Source of the DNA: Butyricicoccus pullicaecorum
Lineage (GTDB): Bacteria; Bacillota; Clostridia; Oscillospirales; Butyricicoccaceae
Assembly: GCA_018366035.1 (NCBI GenBank)
Contig: JAGZIW010000001.1
Location: forward strand, 124,001-188,000
DNA: 64,000 bases
Reading direction: 5' to 3'
A program made the position numbers and the translations under genes. The notes beneath the pieces were generated by a model. That model had not been told where the DNA came from. It saw only the letters and a list, made by a program, of their open reading frames with translations, and made no database searches. Below are positions 41,713-48,494 of this stretch, piece by piece; position 1 is the stretch's first letter, and every line of letters starts with the position of its first letter.

Positions 41713-42564
41713 ATGCAGAAAGCAGAAAAAATGAAGGAACTGCGCGTCTTTGCCCAGGAAATTAGAGTGGAAGCTCTGAAAACGATCAGCTCCCTTGGCT
41801 TTGGCCATGTCGGTGGTTCCATGTCCGTAATCGAAGCGCTTGCTGTCCTGTACGGCGATATCATGAAGGTCGATCCCAAGAACCCGCGTTGGGAGGATCG
41901 TGACTGGTGTGTAATGTCTAAGGGTCACGCAGGTCCGGCTATGTATGCAACACTGGGACTCAAGGGATTCTATCCGTTGGAGCAGGCTTATACGCTCAAT
42001 CAGCCGCACACCAACTTCCCATCTCATACCGACAGAACAAAGACCCCCGGTGTTGACCTGACCACTGGCTCTCTGGGTCAGGGCATGTCCAGCGCAGTTG
42101 GCGCAGCACTGGCAAACAAGGTTGACGGCCGTGATAACCATGTTTTCGTATTCGTTGGCGACGGCGAATGTGATGAAGGACAGGTTTGGGAGGCTGCACA
42201 GTTTGCAGCACATTATAAGCTCGATCATCTCATTTGTTTTGTAGACAGCAACAAGCTCCAGTTAGACGGTGCCGTTGCGGATATCATGAGCCATGGCAAG
42301 GGACTTGCTGCAAAGTTTGACGCATTCGGTTGGAATGTAATCGAGCTTGCAGATGGCAATGATGTAGAGCAGATTTATGACGCAGTGAAGGCTGCATATC
42401 AGGTTTCCGGAAAGCCCACCTGCATTGTGCTCAATACCATTAAGGGTAAGGGCTGCACTTTTGCAGAGTCTTCGGGCGCACACTCCTCTCAGCCGACCAA
42501 GGAGCAGTGGGACGAGGCAATCGCAGTGGCTGAGGCAGAACTTGCTAAGGTTAAGGCACAATAA
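41713..42564 (+). CDS. transketolase, N-terminal (ThDP-binding) subunit
   Basis: The 283-residue N-half of a split transketolase binds thiamine diphosphate. Visible motifs are LGFGHVGGSMSVIEALAVLYGDIM, MSKGHAGPAMYATL, TPGVDLTTGSLGQGMSSAVGAALA, the ThDP/Mg motif GDGECDEGQVWEAAQFAAHYKLDHLICFVDSN, and IKGKGCTFAE. The start at 41713 follows AGGTG; readings from 41686 lack a ribosome site. It is co-transcribed with the C-subunit 14 bases downstream. Its place inside an inositol locus, beside the iol regulator, suggests a substrate other than the pentose-phosphate set. Confidence 0.92.
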   Translation: MQKAEKMKELRVFAQEIRVEALKTISSLGFGHVGGSMSVIEALAVLYGDIMKVDPKNPRWEDRDWCVMSKGHAGPAMYATLGLKGFYPLEQAYTLNQPHTNFPSHTDRTKTPGVDLTTGSLGQGMSSAVGAALANKVDGRDNHVFVFVGDGECDEGQVWEAAQFAAHYKLDHLICFVDSNKLQLDGAVADIMSHGKGLAAKFDAFGWNVIELADGNDVEQIYDAVKAAYQVSGKPTCIVLNTIKGKGCTFAESSGAHSSQPTKEQWDEAIAVAEAELAKVKAQ

Positions 42565-42578
42565 GGAGGGTATCGAAG

Positions 42579-43544
42579 ATGAGCTTTACTTTGATTGGCA
42601 AGCACGAGAAGGATTCCCGTGCAAACCGTGATGGTTATGTAACCGCGATGGAAGAAATGATGCAGGCAGATCGCAATGTCGTTCATATCGACTGTGACCT
42701 GTACAACTGCATCAATACCGCAAAGCTGGAAAAGGCATTTCCGGATCAGTGCTTTAATGCAGGTATTGCAGAAGCCGATGCAATGGGTGTTGCAGCGGGA
42801 ATGACTGCAGCAGGCAAGACTGTATTTGTACATTCCTTCGGCTGCTTTGCTTCCCGCCGTGCATTCGATCAGGCGTTCATGTCTGCGGCTTACGCAAAGC
42901 TGCCTGTGCATGTTCTGGGTTCTGACCCGGGCGTGTGTGCTGCATACAACGGCGGCACACATATGCCGTTTGAGGACTGTGCACTGTATTTGTCCATTCC
43001 GGACGCAGTTGTAATCGATCCGACTGACTATGCAATGCTGTACTGCCTGACCAAGAAGCTGGCAGCTTCCAAGAAGTTCTCCTACATGCGTATGGTTCGT
43101 AAGAACATCATCAAGGTTTATGAAGATGGTGCTGATTTTGAAATCGGCAAGGGCATCACGCTCAAGGAGGGCAAGGACGTCACCATCATTGCTTCCGGCA
43201 TTATGGTAGACGAGGCACTCAAGGCACAGGAGACTCTGGCAGGGGAAGGCATTTCTGCAAAGGTTGTGGATATGTTCACTTGGAAGCCGATCGATGAAGA
43301 ATTGATCGTTGCTTCTGCGAAGGAGACTGGTGCAATCGTAACCGCAGAAAACCATCAGGTAAACTGTGGTCTGGGCTCGGCAGTAGCACAGGTTGTTGCA
43401 AAGAATTGTCCGGTTCCGATGGAAATGGTTGGCGTACAGAACCGTTTCGGTCAGGTTGGTGCACAGGGCTTCTTGCAGGAAGAGTACAATCTTACAGCTG
43501 CTGATATCGTTGCGGCTGCAAAGAAGGCTGTTTCTCGTAAGTAA
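42579..43544 (+). CDS. transketolase, C-terminal subunit with divergent donor site
   Basis: The 321-residue C-half supplies the pyrimidine domain and C-terminal domain. The catalytic Glu is E65 in GIAEAD. R17 (Arg359 of yeast transketolase), H128 (His481) and R174 (Arg528) appear kept. By eye alignment the usual SHAG...GxDGxTHQ stretch reads SDPGVCAAYNGGTHM. The phosphate-contact His469 equivalent is therefore Asp116, the Asp477 equivalent is Asn124, and the Ser386 equivalent is Cys44. Such changes suggest an unphosphorylated or otherwise unusual ketose donor. AAGGAGG precedes the start. The terminator at 43596 ends the unit. Confidence 0.9.
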   Translation: MSFTLIGKHEKDSRANRDGYVTAMEEMMQADRNVVHIDCDLYNCINTAKLEKAFPDQCFNAGIAEADAMGVAAGMTAAGKTVFVHSFGCFASRRAFDQAFMSAAYAKLPVHVLGSDPGVCAAYNGGTHMPFEDCALYLSIPDAVVIDPTDYAMLYCLTKKLAASKKFSYMRMVRKNIIKVYEDGADFEIGKGITLKEGKDVTIIASGIMVDEALKAQETLAGEGISAKVVDMFTWKPIDEELIVASAKETGAIVTAENHQVNCGLGSAVAQVVAKNCPVPMEMVGVQNRFGQVGAQGFLQEEYNLTAADIVAAAKKAVSRK

Positions 43545-43595
43545 TTCTTTTGGTATTGAACCCAAAGGGACAGCTGTAAAATTTGATAGTAAGAG

Positions 43596-43629
43596 AAAGC
43601 GGGAGAAAGTTTACTTTCTCCCGCTTTTT
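43596..43629 (+). terminator. terminator after the transketolase genes
   Basis: AAAGCGGGAGAAAG-TTTA-CTTTCTCCCGCTTT with a T tail. Confidence 0.92.
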
Positions 43630-43655
43630 GTTGGATCTGTTGTTAAAAAGTATGA

Positions 43656-44165
43656 TTAGCTTTCAATGCTTTCCTGAAAAAGTGTGACCGCTCGTTCCCC
43701 GTCTGGAGTCTCGGCAGCCAGATTTTCCTCGTTGGTCAGACGGAAGGTTTGGTAGATCTTTCCAGATTTGGAGGACTCTACAATTTGAATCTGTTTCCAT
43801 GTGGTTTCCGCCTCCGCATCTTTCAGAGTGTAGGCATTTCCGTCAAAGGAAAGGGTGAGCGCGGTATCCTTTTTGGTAAGCGCGATGGTGGCAGATTTTC
43901 CGGTACCTGTGACATTTAGAAATTCCTCAAAGTTTTCACGCCCTGTAATGCTGTTCTCGTTTGAAAGATCGAGCGTACCGCAATCAAAAAATGCAATGGC
44001 GTTGGGATCTTCTGGAGGCTGTTCGGGTGTCGTCGATGGTTCTGGAGATACCGTGCTGGGTGATGTTGGTGCAGGTGGTGCAGGAGTGGGCATGTCAGGC
44101 TTGCTTGGGGTACAGGCAGTCAGCATGAAAAATAGGCACAGGAAGCCAAATATCCTTTTTTTCAT
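43656..44165 (-). CDS. lipoprotein of unknown function
   Basis: A 169-residue predicted lipoprotein: MKKRIFGFLCLFFMLTAC with the lipid-carrying Cys at residue 18. A Pro/Thr/Ser-rich linker (about residues 20-55) and a compact domain of about 110 residues (AIAFFDCGTLDLSNENSITGRENFEEFL onward) follow. I do not recognise the domain. The start at 44165 is preferred because GGAG lies 9 bases before it; the ATG three codons earlier abuts the ribosome site. It is on the opposite strand to the flanking inositol-locus genes, so it may be unrelated to them. Confidence 0.75.
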   Translation of the reverse strand: MKKRIFGFLCLFFMLTACTPSKPDMPTPAPPAPTSPSTVSPEPSTTPEQPPEDPNAIAFFDCGTLDLSNENSITGRENFEEFLNVTGTGKSATIALTKKDTALTLSFDGNAYTLKDAEAETTWKQIQIVESSKSGKIYQTFRLTNEENLAAETPDGERAVTLFQESIES

Positions 44166-44231
44166 TTCTTTCATCTCCTTTGCGATACTTCATAGACAGA
44201 GAGAGTTTGATATTGCCATTTCTGTGGCTTT

Positions 44232-44267
44232 ATTATACACCGGAAACAGAAGTGTGTCATCTGTTTC
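44232..44267 (-). promoter_or_regulatory. lipoprotein promoter with operator-like repeat
   Basis: On the minus strand, ATGACA (44255-44260), 17 bases and TATAAT (44232-44237). GAAACAGA (44243-44250) and TCTGTTTC (44260-44267) form a perfect 8-bp inverted repeat around the -35. Confidence 0.5.
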
Positions 44268-44637
44268 TTTTTCCAATAATTTTTTTACTCTTTGTGGTTG
44301 ATATGCGGTGAAAATCAGCAACAGTACTCGTTTCGTGATATCTATTCTTCTATAAGCTGTAAGGTGTCTTGGATAGCAAAATGGAGGCAAGATTTGTATT
44401 GGTAATGGATAAGGTAAGTGCATATCACCGATTAAAGGATTTCTGAATAGGGGGTGTCGGTGTTTCAACTAAACATTTGAACAATTATGTACTCGGGTAT
44501 CACTTTGTTCATTACTACAACTATAATATTGTGTGCAAAAAAGATACTTTGCTTTCTTTTTCTTTACCAATTTATTGGGTGGAAATGAAAAATATCGCTA
44601 ATACAAGATAACCTAATGATTTAGCCTAAGAACATTA

Positions 44638-44666
44638 TTGCTTTTGCTTCATTATGTGATTATAAT
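44638..44666 (+). promoter_or_regulatory. promoter of the small membrane protein
   Basis: TTGCTT (44638-44643), 17 bases and TATAAT (44661-44666). Confidence 0.7.
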
Positions 44667-44700
44667 AGAGATAAATAAATCAGAGGTAAGGAGAGTAAAG

Positions 44701-44919
44701 ATGAAAAGATTGATATTTGGATTGTCATGGCAAATAATGAGTTTTTTAGGCATAATTATAATTCTTTGCTCGGCGGCACCTCATCGATGGGATTATAACG
44801 GCATAACAGGCATTATAGGAAGTTTATTAGGGTTAGAATTGATGATACCACTTGTCATTTGTGTAGTCATCTTCATTGTTGGTGGTGTGTTTTGCTATAG
44901 AGGAATACAAGAAAAGTGA
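44701..44919 (+). CDS. small membrane protein, two predicted TM segments
   Basis: A 72-residue protein that I do not recognise. It has two hydrophobic stretches (residues ~5-24, FGLSWQIMSFLGIIIILCSA, and ~45-66, LMIPLVICVVIFIVGGVFCY) joined by a short loop, HRWDYNGITGIIGS. GGTAAGGAG is well placed before the ATG at 44701, and a good promoter and a terminator frame it, so expression is likely. The gene and its upstream region are AT-rich compared with the inositol genes, which hints at separate acquisition. Confidence 0.7.
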   Translation: MKRLIFGLSWQIMSFLGIIIILCSAAPHRWDYNGITGIIGSLLGLELMIPLVICVVIFIVGGVFCYRGIQEK

Positions 44920-44954
44920 ACGAGCAATTCCAGCTTGTTAAGATGAAAAAGACC

Positions 44955-44989
44955 ATATCCGTGCGTGAAATCCCGTACGGATATTTTTA
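44955..44989 (+). terminator. terminator after the small membrane protein
   Basis: ATATCCGT / ACGGATAT stem with ATTTTTAT tail. Confidence 0.8.
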
Positions 44990-45073
44990 TGTTGATTTCT
45001 ATTTTTGATGTAAATCAACCATTAAGATATGAAAAAGCCATTCCAATCTATTTGATTGGATATTGCAGATGGA

Positions 45074-45103
45074 TTGAAAAATAGTCCATGACTGTGGTAT
45101 CAT
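45074..45103 (+). promoter_or_regulatory. promoter of the malic enzyme gene
   Basis: TTGAAA (45074-45079), 18 bases and TATCAT (45098-45103). Confidence 0.5.
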
Positions 45104-45143
45104 TAAGGCAATATATGATTTGAATTTATGGGAGGTTTCTTGC

Positions 45144-46331
45144 ATGGACGCAAAAGAAAAAGCGCTGCTGGCACATGAAGCGTGGGGCGGCAAAATCGAA
45201 GTGGTTGCCCGTTGTCCGGTTGCCAACCGCGAAGATTTATCGGTTGCCTACACCCCCGGCGTGGCAGAGCCATGCCTGAAAATCAAGGAAGATGTATCTT
45301 TGAGCTATCGGTATACACGCCGTCACAATCTGGTGGCGGTTGTGACCGATGGTACGGCAGTGCTTGGACTGGGGGATATCGGACCTGAAGCCGGAATGCC
45401 GGTTATGGAGGGAAAATGTGCTCTGTTCAAGGCGTTTGCAGACGTAGATGCGTTTCCGCTGTGTGTTAAGTCAAAAGATGTGGACGAAATCGTGCGTACT
45501 ATACAACTCATTTCCGGTTCTTTTGGCGGCATCAATCTGGAGGATATCTCGGCACCGCGCTGTTTTGAAATCGAGCGCAAGCTGAAAGAGGTCTGTGATA
45601 TCCCGATTTTCCATGATGACCAGCATGGCACGGCGGTATGCTGCGCGGCGGCAATCATAAATGCCTGCCGTTTGACCGGACGTAAGCTGGAGGACATCAG
45701 ACTGGTTGTGAATGGCTGTGGTGCGGCAGCAATCGCGGTGACAAAATTCCTGATGTTTTTGGGTGTTCGGCATGTTGTGATGTGCGAACGTTTTGGTATT
45801 GTGTGTGAAGGTGATGAACGGCTCAACCCTGCACAGGCAGACATGGCAAAGCGGACAAACCGCGAACATTTGACCGGTACGCTTGCAGATGCCGTGCGCG
45901 GGGCAGATGTGTTCTTTGGATTATCCGCACCGGACGTACTGACCGCAGAGATGGTTTCCACGATGGCGGAAAAGCCGATGGTCTTTGCTATGGCAAATCC
46001 GGTGCCGGAAATTTGGCCGGACGAGGCGAAAAAGGGTGGCGCTGCTGTTGTCGGCACAGGCAGGTCGGACTACCCGAACCAAATCAATAATGTGCTGGCA
46101 TTTCCCGGCATTTTTCGTGGGGCACTTGATGTGCGGGCATCAGATATCAATGAGCAAATGAAAATGGCGGCAGCTTATGCGATTGCAAATGTGATTTCGG
46201 ACGCAGAACTTTCTGCCGACTATATCATGCCGGCGGCGTTTGATGAGCGCGTGACCAAGGCTGTTGCACGGGCTGTTGCAGCGGCGGCTGTACAAACAGG
46301 TGTTGCACAAATAGAAGAAAATATCCCATAA
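45144..46331 (+). CDS. malic enzyme (malate dehydrogenase, decarboxylating)
   Basis: The enzyme oxidises and decarboxylates malate to pyruvate and CO2 with NAD(P). The 395-residue short form has LSVAYTPGVAEPCLKI, NLVAVVTDGTAVLGLGDIGPEAGMPVMEGKCALFK, INLEDISAPRCFEIE, PIFHDDQHGTAV (metal site) and the Rossmann segment VVNGCGAAAIAVTKFL. The start at 45144 follows GGGAGG; an in-frame ATG at 45120 is less well placed. It sits 137 bases before iolE on the same strand. That position matters if malate is an end product of the local inositol route. Cofactor preference is not certain. Confidence 0.93.
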   Translation: MDAKEKALLAHEAWGGKIEVVARCPVANREDLSVAYTPGVAEPCLKIKEDVSLSYRYTRRHNLVAVVTDGTAVLGLGDIGPEAGMPVMEGKCALFKAFADVDAFPLCVKSKDVDEIVRTIQLISGSFGGINLEDISAPRCFEIERKLKEVCDIPIFHDDQHGTAVCCAAAIINACRLTGRKLEDIRLVVNGCGAAAIAVTKFLMFLGVRHVVMCERFGIVCEGDERLNPAQADMAKRTNREHLTGTLADAVRGADVFFGLSAPDVLTAEMVSTMAEKPMVFAMANPVPEIWPDEAKKGGAAVVGTGRSDYPNQINNVLAFPGIFRGALDVRASDINEQMKMAAAYAIANVISDAELSADYIMPAAFDERVTKAVARAVAAAAVQTGVAQIEENIP

Positions 46332-46368
46332 TATAACAGAGAAGATGGTCAACTTTAACACATTTATG

Positions 46369-46397
46369 TTGACTTTTGAGGTGTGTTACGATACAAT
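46369..46397 (+). promoter_or_regulatory. iolE promoter and leader
   Basis: TTGACT (46369-46374), 17 bases and TACAAT (46392-46397). A leader hairpin CGCTGTCT / AGATAGCG follows at 46416-46438, recalling the CAGCGA/TCGCTG hairpin before the transketolase. Confidence 0.65.
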
Positions 46398-46468
46398 AAA
46401 TGTATGTAGAGATGGCGCTGTCTGGTTTTAAGATAGCGATTTCTGATTTCCGTTTGGAGGTATGAAAA

Positions 46469-47374
46469 ATGTTAGATCCCAACAAAGTAAAGCTCGGTAT
46501 GTGTCCGATTGGCTGGTCCAACGATGATATGTGGGACCTCGGTGACGAGAACACTTTCCAGCAGTGCGTCTCTGAGATGGCACTGGCAGGCTTCACTGGT
46601 TCCGAGGTTGGTCATAAGTATCCGACTGACGTGAAGGTACTGAAGCACATGCTTGATGTTCGTGGTATGACCATCGCATCTAAGTGGTTCTCCTCTTTCC
46701 TAGTTGACAAGCCGTATGAAGAGGTAGAGGCAGAATTCATCAAGGAACTGGAGTACCTGTCTGCTGTTGGTGCAACTGCAATCAACATTTCTGAGCAGTC
46801 CGGTTCGATTCAGGGCATGCTGGACAAGCGCGTTCTGAAGGACAAGCGTATTCTGAACGATGAGGAATGGGCACGCCTGTGTGAGGGTCTCAACAAGCTG
46901 GGCAAGCTGTCTCTGGAAAAGTATGGTATTCGTTCCTGCTTCCATCACCACATGGGTACTGTGGTACAGACAGTTGAGGAGACTACACGTCTGATGGAGA
47001 ACACCGATCCAAAGTATGTTTTCCTGTGCTTTGATACCGGTCACTTTACTTTTGCTGGTGAAGATCCGGTTGCAATGCTGGAGAAGTTTGCAGATCGTGT
47101 TGGCCATGTACATCTGAAGAATATGCGTATGCCGATCGTTGAGAAGGTAAAGGCTGAGGATTGGTCTTTCCTGAAGGCAGTTCGCGAAGGTGCATTCACC
47201 GTACCGGGCGATCCGGACGGCTGCGTACAGTTTGACGATGTATTTGCACTGCTCGACAAGGCTGGCTACGAAGGCTGGATCATGGTCGAGGCTGAGCAGG
47301 ATCCTGCAAAGGCAAATCCGTTCGAGTATGCAAAGATGGCGCGCGCTTACATCAAGGAGCACACCGGTCTTTAA
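46469..47374 (+). CDS. iolE: myo-inosose-2 dehydratase
   Basis: IolE removes water from 2-keto-myo-inositol to give the trihydroxycyclohexane-dione used by IolD. The 301-residue TIM-barrel protein of the AP-endonuclease-2 superfamily has LGMCPIGWSNDDMWDLG at the start and GFTGSEVGHKYPTD. The metal ligands lie in NISEQSGSIQG, CFHHHMGTVVQT, CFDTGHFTFAGEDP and VGHVHLKNMR. It matches the family along its length. GGAGG lies 11 bases before the ATG. It is separately promoted, and its codons look highly expressed (GGT, CTG, ATC rich). A terminator follows. Confidence 0.96.
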   Translation: MLDPNKVKLGMCPIGWSNDDMWDLGDENTFQQCVSEMALAGFTGSEVGHKYPTDVKVLKHMLDVRGMTIASKWFSSFLVDKPYEEVEAEFIKELEYLSAVGATAINISEQSGSIQGMLDKRVLKDKRILNDEEWARLCEGLNKLGKLSLEKYGIRSCFHHHMGTVVQTVEETTRLMENTDPKYVFLCFDTGHFTFAGEDPVAMLEKFADRVGHVHLKNMRMPIVEKVKAEDWSFLKAVREGAFTVPGDPDGCVQFDDVFALLDKAGYEGWIMVEAEQDPAKANPFEYAKMARAYIKEHTGL

Positions 47375-47389
47375 TAGAGACGACTTTTA

Positions 47390-47422
47390 AGAGAGTTGGC
47401 TTTGTGCCAGCTCTCTTTTTTT
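47390..47422 (+). terminator. terminator after iolE
   Basis: GAGAGTTGGC / GCCAGCTCTC hairpin followed by TTTTTTT. Confidence 0.9.
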
Positions 47423-47513
47423 GTGCACAGAAAAGCAGAGATATTGAAGTGCTGCTATGGTTTGTGGTATGATAAAAGACAATACAGATAAAAACGAAAT
47501 GGAGTGAAGCATT

Positions 47514-48068
47514 ATGGAGCTGCAATATGAAATTCAGGAGCAGGACTTTATTGATTATAATATGTATTTCATCGATCATGATCCGCTCATTCAAAAAACC
47601 ATGCGCAAGCTCAGTATCATGATGGCAGGTCTGGTGCTTGTGGGCGGAATGGCTCTGATGTATGTATTTGATGCGCTTTCTGTACTCAGTGTTGTGGTAT
47701 ATTTGGTGCTTGCCGGCGCCTGCTTTTTGATAGGACCTGCATGGTTCAAGCGCTCTGCCCGTAAAAATGTGAGGAGAACCATTCAAAGGGCTGTGAATAA
47801 GCATATCTGCGGCGCAAAAACATTGCGGCTTTTGGAAGATGGCGTGCAGCTTGTTGGAGAGAGTGAGGATACCCTGCATCCATACGAGGCATTTCAGCGT
47901 GTTGTAGCGGCACAGAATCAGGTATATTTATATCTCGATGATTTGTCTGCGCTGATTGTGCCCAATACCGCATTTTTGGGTGATGACCAGAAGCGGGAAT
48001 TTATCGCAAAGCTGGAAGCTGAGATGGCAGAGGCAAAAGCACGCATGCCGCAGACACAAGAGGATTGA
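47514..48068 (+). CDS. YcxB-like membrane protein
   Basis: A 184-residue protein with two adjacent membrane segments at about residues 38-80 (IMMAGLVLVGGMALMYVFDAL and VVVYLVLAGACFLIGPAWF). A cytosolic C-terminal domain, LRLLEDGVQLVGESEDTLHPYEAFQRVVAAQNQVYLYLDDLSALIVP, matches the YcxB pattern. The function of YcxB proteins is unknown. GGAG precedes the start. A TTGAAG-18-TATGAT promoter lies in the 139-base gap after iolE. Confidence 0.78.
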   Translation: MELQYEIQEQDFIDYNMYFIDHDPLIQKTMRKLSIMMAGLVLVGGMALMYVFDALSVLSVVVYLVLAGACFLIGPAWFKRSARKNVRRTIQRAVNKHICGAKTLRLLEDGVQLVGESEDTLHPYEAFQRVVAAQNQVYLYLDDLSALIVPNTAFLGDDQKREFIAKLEAEMAEAKARMPQTQED

Positions 48069-48153
48069 GCAGGAAGAATCTGTGAAACCGGCAACTATTT
48101 GACAGATTGCCTTGGATTTTCTGTAAATTTACTCTGTTTTTTCACAAGTGTGG

Positions 48154-48182
48154 TTGACAAAGAGACCATGCTGGTGTATCAT
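48154..48182 (+). promoter_or_regulatory. promoter of the thrS T-box transcript
   Basis: TTGACA (48154-48159), 17 bases and TATCAT (48177-48182). Confidence 0.75.
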
Positions 48183-48189
48183 CTAAAGT

Positions 48190-48465
48190 AAGAATTTATA
48201 TGTTAGAAAAGCTTTGAAGGAAAACACCTGTTTCTATCAAAACAGTGTGACAGAGAGTGTGCGCCGTGGCTGAAAGCGCCGCCCGCTGTGTGAAAAAGGT
48301 GACCGATTCCTGAGCTGTGTGGGGGAAATTAGAGTATCCTGCACCGATTCGCCTTCGTTACAGGCTCCGAGCGGCAGCTTTTGATGAGCTGCAAGCAGGG
48401 TGGAACCGTGGGTTGCATAAGCTCACCCCTGAAATCAAGTTGATTTAGGGGTGGGCTTTTTTGTT
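48190..48465 (+). promoter_or_regulatory. T-box riboswitch, threonine specific
   Basis: The T-box sequence AGGGTGGAACCGTGG lies at 48397-48411, with TGGA in the bulge for the uncharged tRNA end. The specifier is read as ACC (Thr) at 48302-48304, followed by GATTCCTGAG. A stem-I hairpin lies upstream. The antiterminator competes with a strong terminator, GCTCACCCCT.../...AGGGGTGGGC plus TTTTTT (48421-48462). Low charged tRNA-Thr should allow thrS expression. Confidence 0.92.
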
Positions 48466-48494
48466 CGCCCCAGCACCAGAGAAAGGATTGAATT

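Larger units (their letters stand above)
44166..44700. other. 535-base AT-rich intergenic region
   Basis: The left end holds the lipoprotein promoter and an inverted repeat. 44470-44700 is clearly more AT-rich than its surroundings and holds the promoter TTGCTT-17-TATAAT (44638-44666) of the small membrane gene. Nothing else is recognisable. Confidence 0.55.

Noticed and set aside
42489..43565. A 358-codon frame opposite the transketolase C-subunit
   Set aside because: Antisense shadow with no start signals; the plus-strand gene has clear motifs.
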